Assembly: GCA_003250975.1 (NCBI GenBank)
Contig: QKIY01000026.1
Location: 1-64,000 of the forward strand
DNA length: 64,000 nucleotides
Direction of reading: 5' to 3'
Source: Gammaproteobacteria bacterium
Lineage (GTDB): Bacteria > Pseudomonadota > Gammaproteobacteria > Eutrophobiales > Eutrophobiaceae
In this document: in pieces, positions 36,993 through 47,700 of the stretch
Layout: each line of letters starts with the position of its first letter
Numbering within the stretch: position 1 is the stretch's first letter
Notes under the pieces: generated by a model
Seen by the model: only the letters and a program-made list of their open reading frames with translations
Told to the model about the DNA's origin: nothing
Database searches by the model: none
Translations under genes and position numbers: made by a program

Positions 36993-38162
36993 TCAGGGAT
37001 CATATACGAGCCTGAGACCGGCATATATAAACCGTTTGTCCGCCTGGTAATAATTCCGGAAACTGGGTCGTTTTATTATGTCACGGCTGAGACGGCTGCC
37101 GCCTTTCAGGGTGTAATGGGCGCCATCGAAGTAGGGTGCTGAATAGCCGTTGTAGGGAAAGGCCCTGAAACCGGGGTAAGGGAAAAAGTGATTGGCACAC
37201 CATTCCCAGACCTTGCCGGTTGCTTCAAGCAGGCCCAGCCGGTTTGCGGTTTCCCACTCATGTTCATGGGGCAGACGTCCACCAACCCAATTCGCGAAAG
37301 CCCGGGCCTCGTACCAGTTGATACCATACACCGGTTCATCCATATCCAGATCAGCCGGGCCACGCGGTGTAAGTGCATACCAGTAACCTTCGGAATCAGG
37401 GTGCCAGTATTCGGGGCTTTGCTTATTCAGGGTATTGACCCACTGCCAGCCGGCATCACACCAGAAATCTTTTCGCCGGTATCCCCCATCCTCCATAAAT
37501 CCGAGGTATTCGGTATTGCTGACTGGCCGGGCGGCGATGGCTGTTGCGTCAATGTCGACTGTATAGGCGGGGTATTCGTTGTCGTAAGGGCGGTCGGGCA
37601 GATCGGCGCCAACACTATAGCGGCCAGCGGGAATAATTTGGCAAATCTGATTGACGATCGAACCTTCCAGTGGATGGCGGACAAAGAACTCCTGCGCCTC
37701 CACCAATGCCTGTTGCATCGCGATTATCTGCAGGGTCTCAAAATGTTGCGCGTAATGCTGGATCAGGAAATGGATAAGGTAATCGTCCTGCATCAGCCGA
37801 GGTTCCCGCACATGGCCGTTCAGATGGGTAATCAGCTGCCGGTTGATAGCGTGTGATTTCATGGCCCAGGACAACAAAGTTTGCATTGGCGGAATCCGCT
37901 TACCGCGGAGCCGTTTTTCAGAATATTCCGGATTATACAGTCTGGTATGCTTGTCATCGGTGTATTCGATACCCAGCAGGCGTTCTCGCAGCCAGTAGTT
38001 TTCAGTAAAGATACAGTGCCCCAGATGCCAGCCCGGTGGGCTGAGGTCTGGATGTGCCTGCCGATTAATATCTGTGCCCAAAGACTTGCAGAAAGCAAGC
38101 AACCGTCCCTGTTCTTCTTGCAGTGTATTGAGTAGTTCCGGATTGCTTAAAGTGTTGCCCAT
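36993..38162 (-). CDS. egtB: Ergothioneine sulfoxide synthase EgtB-like
   Basis: 389 residues. An N-terminal DinB-like helical domain carries the iron-binding histidines (PGWHLGHCIFTENYW and QHYAQHFETLQ); a C-terminal formylglycine-enzyme-like domain follows (PAGRYSVGAD ... INWYEARAFANWVGGRLPHEHEWE ... LKGGSRLSR). EgtB joins hercynine with a thiol using O2 and Fe. No methyltransferase is fused, so it is not OvoA. It overlaps egtC by 16 bp. egtD and egtE are not visible here. Confidence 0.88.
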   Translation of the reverse strand: MGNTLSNPELLNTLQEEQGRLLAFCKSLGTDINRQAHPDLSPPGWHLGHCIFTENYWLRERLLGIEYTDDKHTRLYNPEYSEKRLRGKRIPPMQTLLSWAMKSHAINRQLITHLNGHVREPRLMQDDYLIHFLIQHYAQHFETLQIIAMQQALVEAQEFFVRHPLEGSIVNQICQIIPAGRYSVGADLPDRPYDNEYPAYTVDIDATAIAARPVSNTEYLGFMEDGGYRRKDFWCDAGWQWVNTLNKQSPEYWHPDSEGYWYALTPRGPADLDMDEPVYGINWYEARAFANWVGGRLPHEHEWETANRLGLLEATGKVWEWCANHFFPYPGFRAFPYNGYSAPYFDGAHYTLKGGSRLSRDIIKRPSFRNYYQADKRFIYAGLRLVYDP

Positions 38163-38923
38163 TGAATCCCGTTATTTTCGGAAAGCGTTAATATCTGATG
38201 ATCTGGAAAGGTTTGCCAGTTGTCATTCTCATTGAGAGGTTCCGATGTCACTATGTTACCGCCATTAAATGTAACGGCCCCATTGGCAAAATACAGACTT
38301 GGGCTTTTTCCGTTAAACGCATGTCTGAGGGCGTGGATAGATGAGCCATCACTGATGATTATGTTCATCAGGACCGGTGTCTCTCCTGCCAGTGTGCCGA
38401 TGGTTGACACGGTTTTACTGAGGGCGGAAACATAATTCTTGCCTGTTTTATCGAGTTGTTGACGGAAAACTGCAAAGATGTATTCCGAATCCGTGTTGCC
38501 ATTGATGCCGGCACGGATTTCGGGCCGAAGGTATTCATTAAAACAGGTCTTGCAGCTTTCACTGAAATCACTGATATAGCCGTTATGCATGAATAACAGA
38601 CTGTCATGTACAAAAGGCTGCGTATTGTTCAACCCGGTCATTTGCCCCGGTGTGGCACTGCGTACACAGGCCATCCATAAATGACTGCTGAGCGATGTTG
38701 CCAAACCGGCAAGATTGATATCTGACCAGATCGGTTGAGTATTCAGGTAGGTGACAGCCTTGTGCTTTTCCGGGTACCAGCCAAACCCGAAGCCGTCCGC
38801 ATTCAGTATGGCCTCCGCCATTTCCCTGGGTGCCCAGGACTGTTTTACTAGGCCGTGTGGTGGATCCAGCAGGAACGTCTGCAATGAAAGTTCTGGTCCT
38901 AGGTAGGCAGCGAGACGGCACAT
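38147..38923 (-). CDS. egtC: EgtC-like class II glutamine amidotransferase
   Basis: 258 residues. The N-terminal Cys nucleophile (MCRLAAYLGP) is followed by NADGFGFGWY and FMHNGYISDF, which match Ntn-hydrolase amidotransferases of the EgtC type. EgtC removes the glutamyl group from the EgtB product in the mycobacterial route. Directly upstream of egtB and overlapping it, so function in ergothioneine synthesis is likely. Confidence 0.85.
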   Translation of the reverse strand: MCRLAAYLGPELSLQTFLLDPPHGLVKQSWAPREMAEAILNADGFGFGWYPEKHKAVTYLNTQPIWSDINLAGLATSLSSHLWMACVRSATPGQMTGLNNTQPFVHDSLLFMHNGYISDFSESCKTCFNEYLRPEIRAGINGNTDSEYIFAVFRQQLDKTGKNYVSALSKTVSTIGTLAGETPVLMNIIISDGSSIHALRHAFNGKSPSLYFANGAVTFNGGNIVTSEPLNENDNWQTFPDHQILTLSENNGIQWATL

Positions 38924-38999
38924 GGTTTTCGATTTACACTATAGTTTGAATTTTGACTGATTCGCTTGCAAGCCTATCATGACGGTGCTTGATTCATAA

Positions 39000-39590
39000 A
39001 TGACTTTACAGGAAAAATTGCTGCTTGATGTAAATACCTCGTGGCTGGAAGGCGTTAGGCAGATCGCTTCGCCCAATTTTGATGCCCGCCCGCCAAATAC
39101 GGAGATAAGCCTCCTGGTGGTACATGCGATCAGCCTTCCTCCGGGAAAATTTGGCGGTGATTATATTGACCGGTTGTTTTGCAATAGACTGGATAAACGT
39201 CTGCATCCTTATTTTGAGGAGATTGCCGATCTGAAAGTCTCTGCCCATGCGTTTATCAATCGTGAGGGTGGGATCACCCAGTATGTTCCGTTTGCGGAAC
39301 GTGCATGGCATGCAGGCGTATCAGAATTTAATGGCAGGCAGTGCTGCAATGATTTTTCGATTGGAATAGAACTGGAGGGCTGTGATGAACAGCCCTATAC
39401 TGATGAGCAATATTTGGCATTGGCAGCAGTGACCCGTATTTTGAGAAACCACTGGCCCGAGATCGTCCGGGAGAATATTGTCGGGCATTGTCATATATCA
39501 CCGGGGCGCAAGACTGATCCGGGTCCATTGTTTGACTGGCAGCGTTTTTATGATGAGCTTGAAAAGCAGAATAAGGGGGCAGGTGCATGA
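39000..39590 (+). CDS. ampD: 1,6-anhydro-N-acetylmuramyl-L-alanine amidase
   Basis: 196 residues, a cytoplasmic zinc amidase that recycles anhydro-muropeptides and in many species keeps AmpC beta-lactamase repressed. Zinc ligands: His42 in LVVHAISLPPG, and His and Asp in GHCHISPGRKTDPG; RAWHAGVSEFNG is the substrate-loop signature. It overlaps ampE by 4 bp. Confidence 0.95.
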   Translation: MTLQEKLLLDVNTSWLEGVRQIASPNFDARPPNTEISLLVVHAISLPPGKFGGDYIDRLFCNRLDKRLHPYFEEIADLKVSAHAFINREGGITQYVPFAERAWHAGVSEFNGRQCCNDFSIGIELEGCDEQPYTDEQYLALAAVTRILRNHWPEIVRENIVGHCHISPGRKTDPGPLFDWQRFYDELEKQNKGAGA

Positions 39591-40447
39591 CACTGATCGT
39601 CGTATTAATCGGGTTGGCAATAGAACACTTTATTGGCGTAACTGATGAAATACGCCGGCTGTCCTGGTTTGATGGCTATATAAATTGGCTGGAAAGGCAG
39701 CTTTCCCGCCAGGTTTACTGGGACGGGCCGCTCGGTGTGATTATCACACTAGCCGTACCCTTGCTGATATTGCTTTTGCTGCAGTGGGTGGTCCTTGCCG
39801 TGTTCCCGCCACTCATGATGTTATTTGCCCTGGCTGTATTATTGTATTGCCTCGGGCCACGCTACCTCAATCCGCAGATTGAGGAATACATTGAAGCCGT
39901 ACAACTAAGCGACTTCACTCAGGCGGAGTACCTGGCTCGGGGGTTTGCCATCATGGAAGATGATCACCCCCGAACACGGCAGGCAGTAATGGAGACCATA
40001 CTCCTGGCCGCCAACCAGCGACTCTTCGGTGTTCTATTCTGGTTTATCGTTCTTGGCCCGTTCGGGGCACTGTTATACCGCCTGAATTGCGTATTATGGC
40101 TGCGTCAGTATGAAATCCATGGTAACTATTCGGACGCGTGCCGGCATCTCTACAATATCCTGAACTGGCCGGTGGCCAGGCTTTTGGCTTTCAGCTATGC
40201 ACTTACCGGAAACATGGTGCAGGCGGTGGAGGCATGGCGAAAGACAGAAACCAATTCATTTCTGGTCAATGAAGAAGTGATGTTGGCCACCGGCCTGGCT
40301 TCTCTGGACCACTTGTCACCTGAAGAAGAAATCACTGAAGAAGAATTTCTCGATGCGTTGCACTCCCTGCAAGGATTACTGAACCGCGCACTGTTATTGT
40401 GGCTGAGCGTACTTGGTATCATGACCCTTTCGGGCTGGCTCGGTTAG
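39587..40447 (+). CDS. ampE: Inner-membrane protein AmpE
   Basis: 286 residues, with four or so membrane spans and the AmpE pattern MTLIVVLIGLAIEH at the start and AIMEDDHPRTRQAVMETILLAANQRLFGVLFWF in the centre. Genetically linked to ampD in many gammaproteobacteria; proposed as a sensory or transport partner of AmpD. It ends 4 bp inside the convergent lpxH gene. Confidence 0.9.
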   Translation: MTLIVVLIGLAIEHFIGVTDEIRRLSWFDGYINWLERQLSRQVYWDGPLGVIITLAVPLLILLLLQWVVLAVFPPLMMLFALAVLLYCLGPRYLNPQIEEYIEAVQLSDFTQAEYLARGFAIMEDDHPRTRQAVMETILLAANQRLFGVLFWFIVLGPFGALLYRLNCVLWLRQYEIHGNYSDACRHLYNILNWPVARLLAFSYALTGNMVQAVEAWRKTETNSFLVNEEVMLATGLASLDHLSPEEEITEEEFLDALHSLQGLLNRALLLWLSVLGIMTLSGWLG

Positions 40448-41193
40448 GTTTTTGCTCGGTACTCGCCCAGGTAATCTTCAATAGACAACATACGCCACGA
40501 CATTTCACTGGCTACCAGCACACAGTCCTTGTCATACCAGTCACCGAGGACATAACGTTTAGCGGCTCCACCATTGAGCACGAAGGTATGAATGGCCTGC
40601 TTATGGGTATGGCCATGAATCAAATCCTGTACGCCGTGTTTTTTCATCACCCGCTCAACAGTGGGTTGATGCACATCCACAATGTAGGGTGATTTGCGTT
40701 GTGTTGAATTCACGGTGAGTTCGCGGAAACCATGCCAGATACGCCGCCGCAGGGAGAACGGTATACGCATGAAAAGTGCAATGGAGATGGGGTTATTCAC
40801 CATTTTCCTGTAAATCTGGTAGGAGATGTCCCTGCTACAAAGTTTGTCACCATGCATCAGCAAGGTCTTTTTGCCATACAGCGAAATTACAGCCGGGTCA
40901 TCGAGTAATCTTGCGCCGGTCTCGCGGGTGAATTGTTTTCCAATCAGGAAATCGCGGTTACCACGCATGAAAAACAGGCATCCGCCGGCTGCCGTATAAT
41001 CCGAGAGCATCCTGATAATCGATTCATGGGGCGGGGTCGTATCATCATCCCCGGCCCAGGCCTCAAACAGGTCCCCCAGGATATACACGGCCTCCGCAGC
41101 CTGCGCCGGGCCCTGCAGGAACTCTTGCAGAAGTTGTAGCTTGTCCGGACGTGCGCTGCAAAGATGCAGGTCGGAGATAAACAGGGTAGCCAT
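40444..41193 (-). CDS. lpxH: UDP-2,3-diacylglucosamine hydrolase LpxH
   Basis: 249 residues, a Mn-dependent calcineurin-like phosphoesterase releasing UMP in lipid A synthesis. Metal-binding motifs: ISDLHL, GDLFEAWAGDD, MRGNRDFLIG, MHGDKLC and HGHTHKQAIH. It is followed upstream (29 bp) by ppiB, a common gammaproteobacterial pair. Confidence 0.95.
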   Translation of the reverse strand: MATLFISDLHLCSARPDKLQLLQEFLQGPAQAAEAVYILGDLFEAWAGDDDTTPPHESIIRMLSDYTAAGGCLFFMRGNRDFLIGKQFTRETGARLLDDPAVISLYGKKTLLMHGDKLCSRDISYQIYRKMVNNPISIALFMRIPFSLRRRIWHGFRELTVNSTQRKSPYIVDVHQPTVERVMKKHGVQDLIHGHTHKQAIHTFVLNGGAAKRYVLGDWYDKDCVLVASEMSWRMLSIEDYLGEYRAKT

Positions 41194-41221
41194 GTGATTA
41201 ACTTCGGGCTGCGGTACCGGT

Positions 41222-41716
41222 TTATATTACCTCTGTTTTTTCAATCAGGATGATATCGACAGGCACATCCATATAACCTTCGCGTGAGGTGGTGTCTGTC
41301 TCTTCAATCAGCCGTACCACATCCATGCCGTCTATGACCCGTCCAAACACACAATAACCCCAGCCATCGTCGGATTCTGTACAAAAATCAAGGAAAGCAT
41401 TGTCGTTGGTGTTGATAAAAAACTGGGCTGTCGCGGAGTGGGGATCTGCTGTGCGGGCCATAGCGATGGTGCCGACTTCATTCCTAAGCCCGTTGTTAGC
41501 CTCATTATTAATCGGGATCCTGGTCGGTTTCGGCTTCATTGAAGCGTCGAGACCTCCTCCCTGGATCATGAATTCCTCAATCACCCGGTGGAAGATAGTG
41601 CCTTCATAATGCCCTGAATTGACATAGCCCAGGAAGTTCTCAACGGTATTGGGGGCCTTCTCAGCATTGAGCTCCAGAGTGATGTCTCCCTGACTGGTAA
41701 CGAATCTGACTTTCAT
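41222..41716 (-). CDS. ppiB: Cytoplasmic cyclophilin PpiB
   Basis: 164 residues, no signal peptide, so the cytoplasmic cyclophilin. Active-site pattern: YEGTIFHRVIEEFMIQGGG and ATAQFFINTNDNAFLDF. Catalyses cis-trans isomerisation of prolyl bonds. Divergent from cysS, as in E. coli, and probably cotranscribed with lpxH. Confidence 0.95.
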   Translation of the reverse strand: MKVRFVTSQGDITLELNAEKAPNTVENFLGYVNSGHYEGTIFHRVIEEFMIQGGGLDASMKPKPTRIPINNEANNGLRNEVGTIAMARTADPHSATAQFFINTNDNAFLDFCTESDDGWGYCVFGRVIDGMDVVRLIEETDTTSREGYMDVPVDIILIEKTEVI

Positions 41717-41737
41717 ATTGAATCTTCTCCTGAATTG

Positions 41738-41774
41738 GTAGGGCGGGATGAACCGGCCAATGGCCGCATCCTAC
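41738..41774. repeat. REP-like palindromic element
   Basis: GTAGGGCGGGATG ... CATCCTAC frames a perfect inner palindrome CGGCCAATGGCCG. Nested inverted repeats of this GTAGG-CATCC form are common dispersed elements in gammaproteobacteria. It lies in the ppiB/cysS divergent region. Confidence 0.5.
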
Positions 41775-41903
41775 AATAATGGCGGAATTAGGTCACTCAG
41801 GGGGCATCCCTTGCAGCAGCAGCGGCGTCCCTGGTATTGATTTTCTTTGAGCAGAAGGGAGGTTTTCGTTAACATGCGCGCTTTTCCATAGATAATTGAA
41901 GCT

Positions 41904-43286
41904 ATGCTGACAATATATAACAGCCTGACAGGAAAGAAGGCGCCATTTACACCCCTTGAAGAAGGCAAGGTGCGCATGTATGTCTGCGGCATGACGGTCT
42001 ACGACTACTGCCATATGGGTCATGCCCGGGTGCTGGTGGTATTTGATATGGTCACCCGTTATTTACGTGCCCGCGGCTATGATGTCACTTATGTACGTAA
42101 TATCACGGATATCGATGACAAGATTATCAAGCGTGCTGCGGAGAATGGCGAGAACATCACGGAGCTTACCAGGCGCTTTACCGAGGCCATGCATGATGAT
42201 GCCGATGCGCTGGGGGTGTTGAGGCCGGATATCGAGCCGAAAGCTACCGAGCACATCGACCAGATTATCGGGATGATACAGCGCCTGATCGATAACAAGC
42301 TAGCCTATGTGGCGACCAATAATGATGTATTTTTTGATGTCAGCGGTTTCGAAGGCTACGGCAAGTTATCCGGCAAGAATATTGATGAGTTGCGCGCCGG
42401 TGAACGGGTTGAGGTGCAGGAAGCCAAGGACGACCCGCTGGACTTTGTATTATGGAAGGCCGCCAAACCGGGTGAACCGAGCTGGGACTCCCCCTGGGGG
42501 CCGGGCCGTCCGGGCTGGCATATCGAATGCTCGGCCATGTCCACGCATTGCCTGGGCGATCATTTTGATATCCATGGCGGGGGACAGGATCTGCAATTCC
42601 CACACCATGAAAATGAGATAGCCCAGTCCGAAGGCGCTACCGGAAAACCCTTTGTAAATGTCTGGATGCATAATGGGTTTGTCCGTATCAACGACGAGAA
42701 GATGTCCAAATCATTGAAAAATTTCTTTACGGTCCGTGAAGTGCTGGGTTCGTTCCTGGCTGAGGAGATCCGGTTTTTCATCCTTTCCAGTCATTATCGC
42801 AGCCCTTTGAACTACTCGCTGGAAAATCTGGGCGAGGCTAGGGCGGCATTGCACCGCCTCTATACGGCCTTGCGTGATGTGCCGCCGGCAGATGGGGCTG
42901 TCCTGGAAGATTACCGCGAAAAATTCAACGCCGTTATGGATGATGACTTTAATACACCCAGAGCCATCGCCGTGCTGCATGAGATCGCCGGTGAGATCAA
43001 CAAGCTCGACAAGCAATCCAGTGAGGCAAGTGCCCTGGCCACGACCCTGAAGCAACTTGCTGGCGTGCTTGGCCTGTTACAGGATTCACCCACCGCCTAT
43101 CTACAGCGTGCAATAGGCGCCGCCGAGGGCCTGTCCAGCGATGAGATTGAAACGTTGATTGCCAAGAGAAACCAGGCACGTAAAGAAAAAGACTTTAAGG
43201 CAGCGGATCGCATCAGGGATCTGCTGAAAGAGCAGGGGATCGCGCTGGAAGATACGGCCGGAGGCACTCTCTGGCGCCGCGAGTGA
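41904..43286 (+). CDS. cysS: Cysteinyl-tRNA synthetase
   Basis: 460 residues, class I. The zinc-site cysteine and HIGH-like motif are in [17 protein letters not shown], further zinc ligands in HIECSAM and [17 protein letters not shown], and the signature KMSKSLKNF. Charges tRNA-Cys. The terminator is not evident; the convergent kinase gene starts 21 bp away at its stop. Confidence 0.97.
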   Translation: MLTIYNSLTGKKAPFTPLEEGKVRMYVCGMTVYDYCHMGHARVLVVFDMVTRYLRARGYDVTYVRNITDIDDKIIKRAAENGENITELTRRFTEAMHDDADALGVLRPDIEPKATEHIDQIIGMIQRLIDNKLAYVATNNDVFFDVSGFEGYGKLSGKNIDELRAGERVEVQEAKDDPLDFVLWKAAKPGEPSWDSPWGPGRPGWHIECSAMSTHCLGDHFDIHGGGQDLQFPHHENEIAQSEGATGKPFVNVWMHNGFVRINDEKMSKSLKNFFTVREVLGSFLAEEIRFFILSSHYRSPLNYSLENLGEARAALHRLYTALRDVPPADGAVLEDYREKFNAVMDDDFNTPRAIAVLHEIAGEINKLDKQSSEASALATTLKQLAGVLGLLQDSPTAYLQRAIGAAEGLSSDEIETLIAKRNQARKEKDFKAADRIRDLLKEQGIALEDTAGGTLWRRE

Positions 43287-43307
43287 ACCCAAATAAAACT
43301 TCCGGGA

Positions 43308-44606
43308 CTATTTAACCCAGTCAATGCCCAGTAATAGGTCCCCGGCACTCTGAAAGCGTTCGTCCGGTTCTTTTGCCAGCAGGCCTTCTATCAAGGGCTG
43401 GTATTTGTTCAATTCACCGCGCAGCATAGGGATCGGGTTGTTCATATGGGCGTAAAGCAGCTGGGAGATAGAACTCGCTGTATAGGGCCGTTTGCCGGTG
43501 AGCATCTGGTAGAAGATCACCCCCAAACTATAGAGATCACTGCGGTTATCAACAGTCAATCCTGCCCCCTGTTCCGGACTGAGGTAATAGGGTGTGCCCA
43601 CTACCATATTATCGACGGTAATATCTCTGGAATCGCCTGATATCGTCTTCGCGACACCAAAATCACTTATAGTCAGGGTACCATCCTCACGAAACAGAAT
43701 ATTGCCGGGTTTCAGGTCACGGTGGATAATATTCAATTCATGCGCAGCCTGTAGACCTGATGCCATTTGCCGCAGGTATTCCAGTGCAGTGTCCGGTGCA
43801 ATACCCTTTTTGATGCGCTTGTTGAGATCGCCTTCAGGTAGATATTCCATGGCAATGTAGGCAAAATCCGCTGCAAAGGCCCGTTCATATATCTTGATAA
43901 TATGTGGGTGGTCGATGTTTGACAGCAGATTATATTCATTGATAAAGCGTTTCAGACCCTCCTTATATTCATCACCCGTCAAATGCATAATTTTGAGGAT
44001 AACCCGATTACCATCCTGTTCGTTTCTGGCCAGCAGTACCTCAGCCATCCCACCCTCCGCAATAAATTCAGTAATCTCGTAGCCGGGGATAATCGGGTAG
44101 ATGTTTTTACCCGCATAGCATTCGAACGTGTGTTCAGGCTTGGTATTCTCGAAATCTTCAAACATATTTTCGTCGGTGAGATCAAGCACGGCCTGATCTG
44201 CTGGGGAATCTAGGTCATGCGGGTTGAGTAACTCGGTGATACTCATAATGAGATTGTGTTTGTCGTTATCTGTGCGAATGATATAACTCACTGCCCCCAT
44301 ACGTAAGGCGTGTTGAGCGGCATGGACGTCCTTGTCATCGAACAGTATCGAGACAGGTGGCGTAAAGGGATACATGCGAATCGTCTGTAACCAGTCAAAT
44401 CCGGTGACCTCTTTATTGCCAAGGTCATAGTTCATCAATATCAAATCATATTCACTCCAGGGAAAATCTTCCGAGGGGATTCCGCTGGCCGTGTCCAGCT
44501 GGGTAATATCCAGATCCGGCATGAAACCGGATAAGAACCGCGCAAAATCTTGGCGTCTCTGCTGTGGATAATCGATTAACAATATTTTATTCATAGCACG
44601 CTGCAA
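43308..44606 (-). CDS. Ser/Thr kinase with degenerate receiver domain
   Basis: 432 residues from a TTG with GAGG upstream (ATG at 44594 also possible). Residues ~5-125 are a receiver-like domain (KILLIDYPQQRRQDF) in which the expected phospho-acceptor position reads LMNYDLG, Asn for Asp, and the conserved Lys is absent. From ~170 on is a Hanks-type kinase: glycine loop IAEGGMAEVLLAR, Lys in VILKIMH, catalytic IIHRDLKPGN, SDFGVAK, GTPYYLSPEQ. No membrane anchor. It is the last gene of the chemosensory operon, 126 bp after the ChpA-like gene, suggesting a signalling output through protein phosphorylation. Confidence 0.85.
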   Translation of the reverse strand: MQRAMNKILLIDYPQQRRQDFARFLSGFMPDLDITQLDTASGIPSEDFPWSEYDLILMNYDLGNKEVTGFDWLQTIRMYPFTPPVSILFDDKDVHAAQHALRMGAVSYIIRTDNDKHNLIMSITELLNPHDLDSPADQAVLDLTDENMFEDFENTKPEHTFECYAGKNIYPIIPGYEITEFIAEGGMAEVLLARNEQDGNRVILKIMHLTGDEYKEGLKRFINEYNLLSNIDHPHIIKIYERAFAADFAYIAMEYLPEGDLNKRIKKGIAPDTALEYLRQMASGLQAAHELNIIHRDLKPGNILFREDGTLTISDFGVAKTISGDSRDITVDNMVVGTPYYLSPEQGAGLTVDNRSDLYSLGVIFYQMLTGKRPYTASSISQLLYAHMNNPIPMLRGELNKYQPLIEGLLAKEPDERFQSAGDLLLGIDWVK

Positions 44607-44731
44607 ATTCTGTCCTCAGCATTATTATTTTTCCTGAATTTACACAGGGTTACAACATTCCTCCTAATGTAAATTCTAGACTATTTACGGCCGGGGATAC
44701 AGAGAATGGGCAAATATGGATTGTATATTAG

Positions 44732-47700
44732 TCAGCGAATAAGAAGATTACTGATGTGGTCGAGCAACACATCATCACTGAAAGGCTTGGTCAGATAAAT
44801 ATTCACTCCTGCTGCGCGGGCCTGTTTGCGATGTTTTTCCGTGGACCGGGAAGTAACCATAATTATAGGTATATCAGCGGTTTCCAGATTGTTACGAATA
44901 TGGGATGACAATTCCATACCATTCATGCGTGGCATTTCAAGATCAACCAGAAGTATATCGGGTATTTTCTTTTTGATGATATCCACCGCTTCAAGCCCGT
45001 CCTTGGCCGTCCTCACATCATACCCGGCATCCTTGATGACCTGTGCCAGAGAGCGGCGGGCACTGAGTGAATCATCCACCACCAGCGCAAAAGGTAACGC
45101 CTCGGGTTCATGACCCGCGGTTTGTTCCATATCCGCAAGATAGTTGCGATCCCCCGTTCTGCGCAGTAGCTCGGGGATATCTAGCACGGGAACGACACTG
45201 CCATCACCGAGGATAGTTGCACCCGGTATACCCGGAATGTGTTTCATATAGGCACCCAGTGGCTTTATTACCAGTTCACGTACATCAAGAATTTCCTGCA
45301 AGAAAACAATACGATTTATGTTTTCATCCTGGACCAGAAGGGCAGGCCGGGTATCCCTGGGAGTAGCGCGGCGATCTATGGGAAGATTGAGCAGATTTTC
45401 GAGGTTCACGGCGTCATAAACATTATCTCCCAGGCGGACCTTCATATCTTCGCCCTCGTTAATAATCTCGCTATCACTGGGATGCAATATCTGAATTACA
45501 CCTCGGTTGGAAACGGCAAGCACCTGATCGCGTTGCCGGATCAATAATGAATGCGAGGATATAAGTGTTATAGGGAGCCTGAGTTCAAACAAGCAACCAC
45601 TTCCCTGTATTGACTCAATATATATGCTGCCCTTGACGGCCTGCAGATGTGAATGAATGATATCCATGCCAATACCACGTCCTGATACCTGTGTTGTTTC
45701 CCTGCGTGTGGAAAATCCAGGTAAAAGAATAAGCCGATCCAATTCATGATCAGGCAATATATCTTCAGGCTCTATGATCCCGCGCTTGATAGCATGTAAT
45801 CGAATAGCCTCACGATTCAGGCCAGCCCCATCATCTCGGCATCGTACAATAACCTGTGTACCTTCACGCAGGAAGGTCAGGTCAATTCGGCCTTCCGGAT
45901 CCTTGTTGTTACGTATCCGGGTTTCCCTGTCCTCAATGCCATGATCGATGGCATTCCTGAGCATGTGCATAAGCGGGTCAAGTAGGTTGTTCAGGACATC
46001 GCTGTCCACCAGTGTATCCGTTCCTTCCAGGTGAAGATTGGCAAATTTACCTGTCGTGCGGCATGTTTGTCTGACACTGCGTTGTAATCGGGGGATGATG
46101 GTTTTGATAGGAACCATACGGGTTTTCATGACCAGTTCCTGTACCTCCCGGTGCAGCCGTGACTGTTCAAATAGCAGTTCATCAAGCTCATGCAAATCGT
46201 GATTTATATTCCTGTTAAGCTCGAAAGAATCAATAGCAGCCTCAGCTAGGCGGTTGGTGATTGTATGCAGCTCGTTATATTGTTCTAGCTCGAGAGGATC
46301 AAATATCTCATTGACTGTTTCACTCTGATTTACGGCACGAAGTTGCTGACCGAATTCGATGCTTCTCGATTCGACCTGTTTTTCCAGCGCGGTAATCAGG
46401 CCCTGCATCAGAGTAAAGTGATTGAACTGGGATTCGGATTCAGTGTTGGAACGGCGAACATTCTCCTGTAACTGGGTAGTAACAATAATTGTCTCGCCAA
46501 GTATACGAATCATGTCATCAATGAGATTGGCCGGAACACGCAATACTGGTGTGGCAGCTTCTTCATCGGTTGCTTTTTCAGCCTGTTCTCCGGCTGTAAT
46601 TTCGCCTGAAGCCGGTGTACCAATTTCGAGATCATTCTCCAGAATTGCTATGCCTTCATTTTCCAGGCGGTTTATCCAGTCAAGAACTTCCTGGAAAACC
46701 TGCAAGGCGTTATCGGGTGATGTCCCTTGTCCGAGAAGCGCTTCACTCATTTCTTCCAGACAATCCGCTGCATTCATGAGGGAAGTAGACAACGCCCTGG
46801 AAGGCAGACGATTATGTTTGTTAAGCAAAATTAGAATATCTTCCAGCTGGTGAGTCAGGTTCGCAATTCCTTTCACCCCAACTGTATTGGCTGCGCCTTT
46901 TACCGTATGGGCAATCCGTTGAGCCTGTTCCATGGCTGTTGCATCTCCACTACCGGTAATCAGGGATTGAATGGCCGAGGAGAAATTCTCTGTTTGAGAA
47001 GGTAGTTCCTGCAGTAAACCGTCCAGAAGTTCCTGGTTGATATCATCGGGGACGGTAATAGAAACATCATCTTCAGTAGCGATCGTCTGTCGCTGTTCCC
47101 TAGCCTCATCTTCCTGTACTGGGAATGGAGCACTTAAGAGATTGGATAATGCCGGTGCAACATCACTAATTAATGGCTTGGGCCAGTTTTCCGATGTGAG
47201 GAATTCAACGATGGCATTGCCTGCATCAGTCTGGCCAAGATTCATCAGATAATTTGTTACCAGATCTGCCCAGCTGGATAATAATTCAGACTGTTGACTG
47301 GTAATAGTGTTGTCATTTAACAGAAATTTGAGGTTTTCATGCAGGACTGAACATGCCTGGTATAATCCTGCAAGCTCTGCAGCCTGGCTGGCACTGCCAA
47401 AGCGTTCAAGCTTGACCATGAATTGTGACAACATATCTTCCCTGATACTGGATTCCATGTCAGGTGATGCCAGTTTGTCAGCTATATCCCGGATATTTTC
47501 ACTGATGGCTTCTGTTTCCGAGATGAGCATATCTACCAGTTCCGTACTGACCGGATGGGGTTTGGCGGGTATATCTACAATACGGTCTTGGGAGGAGATA
47601 TCTTGTGCAGAATCGGCTTTTTCTTCAATGTATTCCGCCGGTATGCCGAGCATCTCGCTTAACAGTATTGCATTATCATCATCCAGCGGAAACAGCCAGT

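Noticed and set aside
36993-38162. OvoA (ovothiol synthase)
   Set aside because: Length is that of EgtB and there is no C-terminal methyltransferase; egtC is adjacent.
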